From the NCBI GenBank assembly GCA_050246995.1, contig JBFWVA010000004.1, positions 124,001 through 188,000 on the forward strand: a stretch of 64,000 bases of DNA, in the 5' to 3' direction. The position numbers and the translations under genes are program-made. Below, one piece after another: positions 8,818 through 15,286 of the stretch. The notes beneath the pieces are model-generated. The model searched no databases. It worked only from the letters and a program-made list of their open reading frames with translations, and was not told where the DNA came from. This stretch comes from SHVO01 sp050246995 (GTDB taxonomy: Bacteria > Pseudomonadota > Alphaproteobacteria > Rhodospirillales > Rhodospirillaceae). The first letter of the stretch is position 1. Each line of letters starts with the position of its first letter.

Positions 8818-8950
8818 GTCATCCTGGGCGGAAGCCCAGGATCCAGGGTTGCCTGGCTGGCGGGATACGGCGGCCAGGACAACACGCGGCATGCACCGGT
8901 GTCTGAAAACCCTGGATTCTGGATCGCGCCTGCGGCGCGTCCAGAATGAC
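8818..8950. repeat. Nested inverted repeat, GTCAT...ATGAC intergenic family, copy 2
   Basis: A 133-base element made of two hairpins. On the left, TCCTGGGC / GCCCAGGA (8822-8829 and 8834-8841) closes on a GGAA loop. On the right, TTCTGGA..CGCGCC pairs with GGCGCG..TCCAGAA. The inner flanks ATCCAGGGTT (from about 8841) and AACCCTGGAT (about 8909-8918) are exact reverse complements, and the outer ends are GTCAT and ATGAC. It is the same architecture as the copy at 6605-6708. It lies at the start of the 350-base gap before yjhX. Confidence 0.75.
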
Positions 8951-8954
8951 CAGA

Positions 8955-9156
8955 AAACAAAAAGTCTTTGACCACACAGCTCCGCCGCTGTATCCGTCCC
9001 TCCCCTTATCCAAAGGTGTTGGATGTCACTGTCCGAGATTGTCGCCGCTTAGCTGATGACCGCGCGCTCCGTTTAAAGCGCGTTTGCAGGTCGTCGCACG
9101 CCCGCCGCTGGTCGGAAGACCATGCGGCCCTCCGCGACATTTCAAGGATATCTCCC
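8955..9156. other. Non-coding upstream region of the yjhX homologue
   Basis: About 200 bases with no supported gene. The reading frame of the yjhX homologue stays open back to 8968, but the translation there is Arg-rich and unlike the family. A short inverted repeat, CGCGCT (9063-9068) with AGCGCG (9077-9082), brackets GTTTAAA and could be an operator or promoter element. AAGGA at 9144-9148 serves as ribosome binding site for the GTG at 9157. Confidence 0.4.
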
Positions 9157-9414
9157 GTGAATATCTCACGCGGCGAACAGCGCACATTGCATGCGCTGGC
9201 GCAGGGTGGTTGCGTTCATGTCGAGAAGGATGCCAAGGGCAAGATCATGAAAGTGACTTGCACCAACCGCGACGGCTGGGCCCTCGCGGATTGTACCCTC
9301 GGCGTCTTCAAACGGCTGAAGAACCGCCGGCTGATCGCCTCACAGGCCTCAGGCCCTTATCGCATCACGCGAGATGGGCTGATGGCGGTGCGGCCTCAGC
9401 TTGATAATCGTTAA
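9157..9414 (+). CDS. yjhX: YjhX-family (UPF0386) toxin-like protein
   Basis: Starting at the GTG at 9157 gives 85 residues, exactly the length of E. coli YjhX, with the family pattern throughout: VNISRGEQRTLHALAQGG, TNRDGWALADCTLGVFKRL, and a C-terminal YRITRDGLMAVRPQLDNR. In E. coli the yjhX-yjhQ pair is reported as a toxin-antitoxin system, the antitoxin being a GNAT-type acetyltransferase. No such partner is adjacent here, so it is an orphan. The protein looks like a small winged-helix. AAGGA, 8 bases upstream, supports the start. A long hairpin follows the stop codon. Confidence 0.85.
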   Translation: MNISRGEQRTLHALAQGGCVHVEKDAKGKIMKVTCTNRDGWALADCTLGVFKRLKNRRLIASQASGPYRITRDGLMAVRPQLDNR

Positions 9415-9418
9415 TAGT

Positions 9419-9467
9419 ACGCGTGGCCCCGAAAAGCGGCCTTCAGTTTTCGGATAAGGCCACGCGT
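9419..9467. terminator. Long interrupted hairpin downstream of yjhX
   Basis: ACGCGTGGCC (9419-9428) pairs exactly with GGCCACGCGT (9458-9467). Inside it, CCGAAAA (9429-9435) pairs exactly with TTTTCGG (9447-9453), with only a 4-base bulge on one side. A second hairpin, GGCCGCGA (9483-9490) with TCGCGGCC (9503-9510), follows after an AAAAAT stretch. Neither has a convincing T-run, so they may end transcription poorly or act as RNA-stabilising structures. Confidence 0.5.
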
Positions 9468-9529
9468 CCTCCTTAAAAATAGGGCCGCGATGCTTTCGGG
9501 CGTCGCGGCCTTCATGCTAAGAGAACCCC

Positions 9530-10246
9530 ATGAAACAGCCCATCATCGGTATCACCGCCGACAGCGAAGAACCTGGCGGTTACTCCAAATATCCCTGGTA
9601 TGCCCTGCGGCAAAACTACTGCTCGGCGGTGCGTGAAGTCGGCGGCGTGCCGGTCGTGCTGCCGCACGAACTGAGCCTGGTCGCGGAATACGCCAAGATG
9701 ATCGACGGCATCGTCGTCTCGGGCGGCAATTTCGACGTGGATCCGAAGCTGTTCGGCGCGGACGAACGTCACCCGAAGGTCACGCTCAAGGAAGGCCGCA
9801 CGGACTTCGAACTTGCGATCACGCGCGCGATGCTGGACGCGAACAAGCCGATCCTTGGGATCTGCGGCGGTCAACAGTTGCTGGCCGTGGCGCTGGGCGG
9901 CACCTTGATCCAACACATCCCGGATGAAGTGGACAATCCGCTGGCGCATGAACAACCGAACCCGCGCCATCAGGCCGGCCACGACGTGACCGTGAAAGAA
10001 GGCACCGTGCTGCACAAGGCTGTCGGCGGCGAGACCAAACTGCAGGTGAACAGCGCGCATCATCAGGCCGTCAAAAGCATGCCGAAGGAGCTGATGGTCG
10101 ACGCGGTGGCGCCGGACGGCGTGATCGAAGGCGTCGAGGATCCGACGCGCAAATTCTGCGTCGGCGTGCAGTGGCATCCCGAGTTCCACATCAGCCCGGC
10201 GGACGTAAAACTGTTTGCCGCTTTCGTGGACGCTTGCCGCACATGA
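9530..10246 (+). CDS. Peptidase C26 / gamma-glutamyl-GABA hydrolase-like class I glutamine amidotransferase
   Basis: 238 residues with the class I amidotransferase fold of the PuuD branch. MKQPIIGITADSEE opens, DGIVVSGGNFDVDP is the oxyanion region, ILGICGGQQLLAVALGG holds the nucleophile Cys, and VQWHPEFH holds the catalytic His and Glu. The family hydrolyses gamma-glutamyl amides such as gamma-glutamyl-GABA in putrescine breakdown, but no polyamine genes lie nearby, so the substrate is open. Its stop overlaps the start of the pseudouridine synthase gene (ATGA at 10243), putting it in the rluB-rsmD operon. Confidence 0.87.
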   Translation: MKQPIIGITADSEEPGGYSKYPWYALRQNYCSAVREVGGVPVVLPHELSLVAEYAKMIDGIVVSGGNFDVDPKLFGADERHPKVTLKEGRTDFELAITRAMLDANKPILGICGGQQLLAVALGGTLIQHIPDEVDNPLAHEQPNPRHQAGHDVTVKEGTVLHKAVGGETKLQVNSAHHQAVKSMPKELMVDAVAPDGVIEGVEDPTRKFCVGVQWHPEFHISPADVKLFAAFVDACRT

Positions 10247-11079
10247 CCCAAAAAAAAACCGCTCCTAAGACCGCTGCGGACGATGCGGACGCCGAGGACG
10301 CCGCCGGCAAGGGCGAACGCATCGCCAAGGTGATGGCGCGCGCCGGATTGTGCTCGCGCCGCGATGCCGAAAAATGGATCACGGCAGGACGCGTGACCGT
10401 GAACGGCGAAGTGTTGAAGACGCCCGCGCGCACCGTGACCGCGGACGACGATGTGTTCGTGGACGGCGAGCGCCTGCCTGTCGCCGACCGCGCACGGTTG
10501 TGGCGCTTCCATAAACCCGTGGGCCTCGTGACCACGCATAAGGACGAAAAGGGCCGTTCCACCGTATTCGATTCGCTGCCGCCGGAGATGCCGCGCGTGG
10601 TGAGCGTGGGACGCCTCGATCTCAATTCGGAAGGCCTGTTGCTGCTCACCAACGACGGCGACCTTGCGCGCGAGCTGGAATTGCCCGCGCGCGGCTGGGC
10701 GCGCCGCTACCGCGTGCGCGTGCATGGCCGCGTCGACACCAAGATGCTCGAGCGCTTGAAGAACGGCGTGACGGTCGAAGGCGTGCGCTACGGCGAGATC
10801 ATCGCCACCCTCGACGGCGCGACCGATCCGACCAAAGGGCCGGCGAAAAGCAACGTCTGGATCAGCGTTTCTCTTACCGAAGGCAAGAACCGCGAAATCC
10901 GCAAGGTGATGGCGTTCCTGGGTCTTTCCGTCACACGCCTGATCCGCGTGTCTTACGGTCCGTTTCAGTTGGGTAAGCTTGAACCGGGCCGCGTGGAAGA
11001 AGTGCCGGGCCATGTGGTGCGCCAGCAGCTTGGCAACGCCGCGCCCAAGGGCCTGTCGCTCAAACGGAAGCGCCGGTGA
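10243..11079 (+). CDS. rluB: Ribosomal large-subunit pseudouridine synthase of the RsuA/RluB family
   Basis: 278 residues. A short Lys/Ala/Asp-rich tail precedes the S4 RNA-binding domain (GERIAKVMARAGLCSRRDAEKWITAGRV), then the RsuA-type catalytic domain with VGRLDLNSEGLLLLTNDG, where the Asp of GRLD is the catalytic residue. EGKNREIRKVMAFLGLSVTRLIRVSYGPF is the usual C-terminal block. RluB modifies U2605 of 23S rRNA; RluF, RluE and RsuA are close relatives, so the exact site is an inference. It is coupled by four-base overlaps to the genes on both sides, including rsmD, another rRNA-modifying enzyme. Confidence 0.88.
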   Translation: MTQKKTAPKTAADDADAEDAAGKGERIAKVMARAGLCSRRDAEKWITAGRVTVNGEVLKTPARTVTADDDVFVDGERLPVADRARLWRFHKPVGLVTTHKDEKGRSTVFDSLPPEMPRVVSVGRLDLNSEGLLLLTNDGDLARELELPARGWARRYRVRVHGRVDTKMLERLKNGVTVEGVRYGEIIATLDGATDPTKGPAKSNVWISVSLTEGKNREIRKVMAFLGLSVTRLIRVSYGPFQLGKLEPGRVEEVPGHVVRQQLGNAAPKGLSLKRKRR

Positions 11080-11675
11080 AAAAGAAAGATGCGGCCGCCA
11101 AACCCAACCGCCTGCGCATCATCGGCGGCGTTTGGCGCGGTCGGCTGATTGAGGCGCCGCGCGATAATTCCATCCGCCCGACCACAGACCGGGTCAGGGA
11201 ATCCCTGTTCAATCGTCTGATGCATGGCGCGGCCGGAAGCGGCGTCGCGCTGGCGGGCGCACGTGTCGCCGATGTGTTCGCCGGCACGGGCGCGATGGGG
11301 CTCGAAGCGCTGTCGCGCGGCGCGGCCCATGTGACGTTCATCGAACGGGATATGGGGGCGATGGCGCTTATCAAACGCAATGTCGCGGCACTTGGCGCCG
11401 AAGACCGTGTGAGCTTCATGAGCGCGGATGCGACCAACCTTCCCAAAGCGGCGCTCGCCCACGACATGGCGCTGCTGGATGCGCCGTATGAACAGGGCCT
11501 GCCGGGACCGGCCATGGCCAGCCTCGCGCGCCAGGGCTGGCTGGAGCCGGGCGCGCTGATTTCCGTCGAAATGGACGAAAGCGACGTGCCGCCGGAGGCC
11601 GACGGTTTCACGTTGCTCGACCGCCGCGAGGCGGGCCGGATCGCGGTGCTGCTGTACCAGTGGGCCGGGGCTTAA
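11076..11675 (+). CDS. rsmD: 16S rRNA (guanine966-N2)-methyltransferase
   Basis: 199 residues, starting at a GTG that overlaps the rluB stop. RIIGGVWRGRLIEAP and RPTTDRVRESLFNRL are the RsmD N-terminal hallmarks, and DVFAGTGAMGLEALSRGA is the SAM-binding motif I. Motif IV, usually DPPY, reads D-A-P-Y here (LLDAPYEQGL), an unusual change in the loop that positions the target base. The protein methylates G966 in the 30S head during ribosome assembly. It is the last gene of the operon. Confidence 0.92.
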   Translation: MKKKDAAAKPNRLRIIGGVWRGRLIEAPRDNSIRPTTDRVRESLFNRLMHGAAGSGVALAGARVADVFAGTGAMGLEALSRGAAHVTFIERDMGAMALIKRNVAALGAEDRVSFMSADATNLPKAALAHDMALLDAPYEQGLPGPAMASLARQGWLEPGALISVEMDESDVPPEADGFTLLDRREAGRIAVLLYQWAGA

Positions 11676-11688
11676 ATCAGCGGGCAAA

Positions 11689-11726
11689 ATTATCTCTGAT
11701 ATAATTTTTATTATATCTGATATAAT
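11689..11726 (+). promoter_or_regulatory. Two tandem 17-bp palindromes overlapping extended -10 elements of the RAYT gene
   Basis: ATTATATC-T-GATATAAT (11710-11726) is a perfect palindrome. ATTATCTC-T-GATATAAT (11689-11705) is the same sequence with one change. Their centres are 21 bp apart, two helical turns. Each contains TGATATAAT, a perfect extended -10 promoter (TATAAT at 11700-11705 and 11721-11726). The downstream -10 ends 7 bases before the transposase ATG at 11734, so transcription from it would give a leaderless or nearly leaderless mRNA. The layout fits an autoregulated or strongly repressed promoter. Confidence 0.6.
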
Positions 11727-11733
11727 TTTCGGC

Positions 11734-12378
11734 ATGAGTTATAGGGGCTTGGCGCCCGGGATGACGGTCCACGTCATCCAGCGGGGCAATAATAAGGGGC
11801 GGATTTTCGAGACCGCCAAGGACAGCGGCCAGTTCCTGGCCTGGCTGGCCGAGACCGCGGAGGCCTACGGGCTTTCGGTCCACGCCTATGTGCTGATGAC
11901 CAATCACTTTCACCTGCTCGCGACGCTCCAGTCCAAGGACTCGCTGGCGCGGTGCATGCAGTCGCTCGGCATCCGTTACACCCGCTACTTCAACGCCGTG
12001 AATGCGCGCAGCGGAACGCTCTACGAAGGCCGGTACCGGTCGTGCGTGATCGACCGCGACGAACATTTCCTCGGGTGCTCACGCTACATCGAGATGAACC
12101 CCGTGCGCGCCGGCATGGCCGCGTCGCCGGACGTTTACCGCTGGTCGAGCTATAAGGCGAACGCGGCCGGCCGCGCCGACGCGCTCGTGACGCCGCACGA
12201 CACCTATCTGCGTCTTGGGGCCGACGATGAAGCGCGCCGCGCCAGCTATCGCGCCCTGTTCGAGACGCCGTCGCAGGCGTTCGACGACACCTTGCGCGCG
12301 GCTACGAACCGCGGCATTGGGCTTGATGAGGTCGCGCATATCAGGAAGCCCGGAAGGCCGCGTAAAGCGGCCGCCTAA
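11734..12378 (+). CDS. REP-associated tyrosine transposase (RAYT, Y1/HUH family)
   Basis: 214 residues of the IS200-like Y1 transposase fold used by RAYTs, which bind and cleave single-stranded REP palindromes. VHVIQRGNNKGRIF opens the domain and YVLMTNHFHLL is the HUH motif. The region RYTRYFNAVNARSGTLYEGRYRS contains candidate catalytic tyrosines, and CSRYIEMNPVRAGM and YRWSSYKA are further family marks. The C-terminal tail KPGRPRKAAA is encoded by the first REP hairpin. An array of matching palindromes follows directly. No ribosome binding site precedes the ATG. RAYTs are usually single-copy domesticated genes rather than mobile elements. Confidence 0.92.
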   Translation: MSYRGLAPGMTVHVIQRGNNKGRIFETAKDSGQFLAWLAETAEAYGLSVHAYVLMTNHFHLLATLQSKDSLARCMQSLGIRYTRYFNAVNARSGTLYEGRYRSCVIDRDEHFLGCSRYIEMNPVRAGMAASPDVYRWSSYKANAAGRADALVTPHDTYLRLGADDEARRASYRALFETPSQAFDDTLRAATNRGIGLDEVAHIRKPGRPRKAAA

Positions 12379-12498
12379 TTTAAAAATGCGCGCCTTCGCG
12401 CCGCCGAACTTAATATGCGCGCCTTCGCGCGCAGCCGCGTAAAGCGGCCGCCCAATTTAAAAATGCGCGCCTTCGCGCGCAGGCCGCGTAAAGCGGCC
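12356..12498. repeat. REP/REPIN-like palindrome array next to the RAYT gene
   Basis: Two hairpin types alternate. Type A is GGCCGC-GTAAA-GCGGCC at 12356-12372, 12433-12449 (first base pair changed) and 12482-12498. Type B is TGCGCGC-CTTC-GCGCGCA at 12416-12433 and 12464-12481, with a degenerate copy starting at 12387. They are joined by AATTTAAAAA or AACTTAATA spacers. The first type A hairpin lies inside the end of the RAYT coding sequence, and the last one reaches the stop codon of the convergent gene. This is the expected pairing of a RAYT with its own REP sequences. Confidence 0.8.
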
Positions 12499-13430
12499 TA
12501 GGGCCGCTCGGGAATAATCGCGCCGATATCGCCCATGTCGTCCACGGCTTCCTCGGCGGGCGCCCCGTCCTGCAGTTCCGGCGGGAGTTCGGCTTCAGCG
12601 GCGGCCTTGGCCTTGTCTTCTTCCGAGATGTTGCGCTGATAGACCTTGGCCGCGACGGTGTGGATGTAGTCGTGCGTGGGATGGTCCTCGGGATGCGGCG
12701 CGGCGAGCCAATCCCATTCCTCGTTGTGCCCGACCGTGGCCGTGTGAGGCAGCTTCAGCGCCTTCAGCAGATCGGTGCGCGAGACGATATTATCGCCCTG
12801 CATCGCGAAGCGGTCGGTGTCCGTGATGATCACGCCGATGCCTGTCGCTTCCTCGGCGATGGCTTTGGCGTGACGCTCCATGATCTGATAGGCGACCTTG
12901 TCTGAATCGAGGTCGGAGAAGCCGCGTTCCTTCTCGAAGTGATCGGTGAAGGGCTTGGCGAGCCGCGTCAGGCAATTGCACGAGACGATGAGGTCGGCCT
13001 CTTTCAGATAGGGAATCAGCGGCGGCGGCGCGGGATGGTTCGATCCCGGCGCGCGGCGTTCCTTCATGGCCTTAAACACGCCCGTGATATCGCCCGTCAG
13101 CGTCTTCACATTGAAATGCTTGCGGGCTTCAGCGACGACCTGCGGCATGTGGAAGATGTCCACCAGGATCACTTTCTCGAACCGCTCGGAGAGCGCCTTC
13201 AGCGGCACCTCGAGCAGAAGGCCCGAGCCCAGCACGACCGCGAGCTTCTGTTGTTCACAAAGGTCGGCGGCCTTGGTGATGAACGCTTTGCAATTGCGCT
13301 GATGTTCGGCCCAGGCGCTTTCGCAGCGCTTGGCGCGGAATTCGAGCGCGATGAGGCGCTTCAAATAGCCGAACTTGCGCACGCGCTCGGGCGCGAACGT
13401 CGTGACGTAGCGGAAAAATTCCCCGAGCAT
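12498..13430 (-). CDS. Conserved protein with Rossmann/methyltransferase-like core
   Basis: 310 residues. After a helical N-terminus the segment LAVVLGSGLLLEVPLKAL and the strand VILVDIFHM resemble motifs I and II of a Rossmann fold (glycine-rich loop, acidic residue at the end of the second strand). ADLIVSCNCLTRL and GVIITDTDRFAM look like later strands. No known methyltransferase signature is complete and I do not recognise a named family. The last about 45 residues are acidic and low in complexity. It is 19 bases downstream of mutL on the same strand and may share its transcript; its stop codon lies at the REP array. Confidence 0.7.
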   Translation of the reverse strand: MLGEFFRYVTTFAPERVRKFGYLKRLIALEFRAKRCESAWAEHQRNCKAFITKAADLCEQQKLAVVLGSGLLLEVPLKALSERFEKVILVDIFHMPQVVAEARKHFNVKTLTGDITGVFKAMKERRAPGSNHPAPPPLIPYLKEADLIVSCNCLTRLAKPFTDHFEKERGFSDLDSDKVAYQIMERHAKAIAEEATGIGVIITDTDRFAMQGDNIVSRTDLLKALKLPHTATVGHNEEWDWLAAPHPEDHPTHDYIHTVAAKVYQRNISEEDKAKAAAEAELPPELQDGAPAEEAVDDMGDIGAIIPERP

Positions 13431-13449
13431 CCAGCCTAACCTCTATCCC

Positions 13450-15261
13450 CTAGCGGCGCCCAAACAGGCGTTCGATATCCTTGAGCTTCAGCTCCACGTA
13501 GGTCGGACGCCCATGATTGCACTGACCGGCATGCGGCGTCACTTCCATCTGGCGTAACAGAGCGTTCATCTCGGGTCCATTCAAACGGCGGCCCGCGCGA
13601 ATGGCGCTGTGGCAGGCCAAGGTGCCGCACACGTCGCCAAGCTTGTCCTTGAGGCTCAAGGCTTCATCGACCGAGGCGAGATCGTCGGCAAGGTCCTTGA
13701 TGAGACTGGGCACGTCGGTTTCACCCAGCAGCGAAGGCACTTCGCGCACCACGACCGCGCCGGTCCCGAAGGGTTCGACCACGAGGCCGAGTTCGGCGAA
13801 CTCGGCCGCGCGGGCGCCGATGCGCGCCGCCGACGGTTCGTCGAGTTCCACCACTTCGGGGATCAAAAGGATTTGACGGTTGATACCGCCGTTGGCCAGC
13901 GCCGTCTTCATCCGCTCGTACACGAGACGCTCATGGGCGGCGTGCTGATCGACGATGACGATCCCGTCCGAGGTCTGGGCGACGATATAGGTTTCGTGCA
14001 CCTGGGCGCGCGCGACACCCAGCGGATGCGACTGGTAGTCGGCATCGACGATCTGCACCGGGGTCGCGTCGGGCGCGGACGGGGCAAGCGCGAAGAGGGA
14101 CGGCGCTTCGCTCTCAGCGAGCCCCTGCCCTTCGTCCGGCGCCTGCATGGCGTAGGCCATTTGCGCGGCGGCGTGCGGCACACCGGAGAACGAGCGTCCA
14201 TCGCCGGGGCGGAAGGACCCGAGCGCCGCGCTCGCGACGGTCGTGGAGGCTTTATGTCCAGCTTCCGCCAGCGCGTGTTTCAGCGCGCCGACCATGAGAC
14301 CGCGCACGAGACCGGCGTCGCGGAAGCGCACTTCGGCTTTCGCAGGATGCACGTTCACGTCGACGTCGCGCTGCGGCAGTTCGAGGAACAGAACGACGTA
14401 AGGGTGGCGGTTGGAGGCGAGAAAATCCTGATAGGCCCCGCGCACCGCGCCGTGCAAAAGACGGTCACGCACGGGCCGGCCGTTCACGAACAGATACTGG
14501 GCCAGCGCGTTGCCGCGGTTGAACGTGGGCACGCCAATATAGCCGAACAGCTTGATGTCCTCGCGCTCGGCGGCGACAGGCACGGCATTGGCGCCGAATT
14601 CCTTGCCGATCACGCCGGCGATGCGTTCGAGATGCACATCGAAGAGATCGCTCTGCATATTCCCCGCCGGCAGATTGAGCCGCTGTTTTCCGTCCGCGGT
14701 GAGAGTGAAAGCGATGTCGGGATGCGCCATGGCCAGGCGCTCGATGGCGTCCACCGCATAGGTGAGTTCAGTGGAGGCGGCTTTGAGGAATTTGAGACGC
14801 GCCGGTGTCGCATAGAAGATATCGCGCACTTCGACGCGTGTGCCGCGCGCGTGGGGCGCCGGCACCGGACCGTCTTTGCGCCCGCCGGCGACCACCACGT
14901 ACCAGCCGGAATCCGCGCCCTGCGTGCGGCTGGTGACGGTGAGTCGCGCGACCGAGCCAATGGCGGGCAGTGCTTCACCGCGGAAGCCGAGATAATTGAT
15001 GTCCAGGAGATCGTCGCTCGGGAGCTTGGACGTCGCGTGACGGTCGACGGCGACGATCAGTTCCTGCGGCGTCATGCCGCAGCCGTTATCCGTCACCACG
15101 ATGAGCGAGCGGCCGCCGTCATTGAGCACGATGTCGATGCGTGTCGCGCCCGCGTCGATGGAGTTCTCGACGAGTTCCTTCAGCGCGGAGGCCGGCCGCT
15201 CAACCACTTCGCCAGCGGCGATCTGGTTGACGAGGTTCGGCGGCAGGAGACGTATAGTCAC
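13450..15261 (-). CDS. mutL: DNA mismatch repair protein MutL
   Basis: 603 residues. The N-terminal GHKL ATPase has IAAGEVVERPASALKELVENSIDAG, TDNGCGM and GFRGEALPAIGSVA. The C-terminal dimerisation domain has DQHAAHERLVYE, matching the DQHA(x)2E(x)4E metal-binding motif, so this MutL should be a nicking endonuclease, unlike the E. coli protein. ACHSAIRAGRRLN and QCNHGRPT complete the endonuclease site. The middle linker is Ala/Pro-rich. No mutS is in the window. It lies 25 bases downstream of pgi on the same strand. Confidence 0.97.
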   Translation of the reverse strand: MTIRLLPPNLVNQIAAGEVVERPASALKELVENSIDAGATRIDIVLNDGGRSLIVVTDNGCGMTPQELIVAVDRHATSKLPSDDLLDINYLGFRGEALPAIGSVARLTVTSRTQGADSGWYVVVAGGRKDGPVPAPHARGTRVEVRDIFYATPARLKFLKAASTELTYAVDAIERLAMAHPDIAFTLTADGKQRLNLPAGNMQSDLFDVHLERIAGVIGKEFGANAVPVAAEREDIKLFGYIGVPTFNRGNALAQYLFVNGRPVRDRLLHGAVRGAYQDFLASNRHPYVVLFLELPQRDVDVNVHPAKAEVRFRDAGLVRGLMVGALKHALAEAGHKASTTVASAALGSFRPGDGRSFSGVPHAAAQMAYAMQAPDEGQGLAESEAPSLFALAPSAPDATPVQIVDADYQSHPLGVARAQVHETYIVAQTSDGIVIVDQHAAHERLVYERMKTALANGGINRQILLIPEVVELDEPSAARIGARAAEFAELGLVVEPFGTGAVVVREVPSLLGETDVPSLIKDLADDLASVDEALSLKDKLGDVCGTLACHSAIRAGRRLNGPEMNALLRQMEVTPHAGQCNHGRPTYVELKLKDIERLFGRR

Positions 15262-15286
15262 GACATCGCTTTCAAAGCGTCCGCTT

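Noticed and set aside
12356..12498. CRISPR array
   Set aside because: Repeats are short palindromes in alternating types with tiny spacers and sit beside a RAYT gene; no cas genes in the window.
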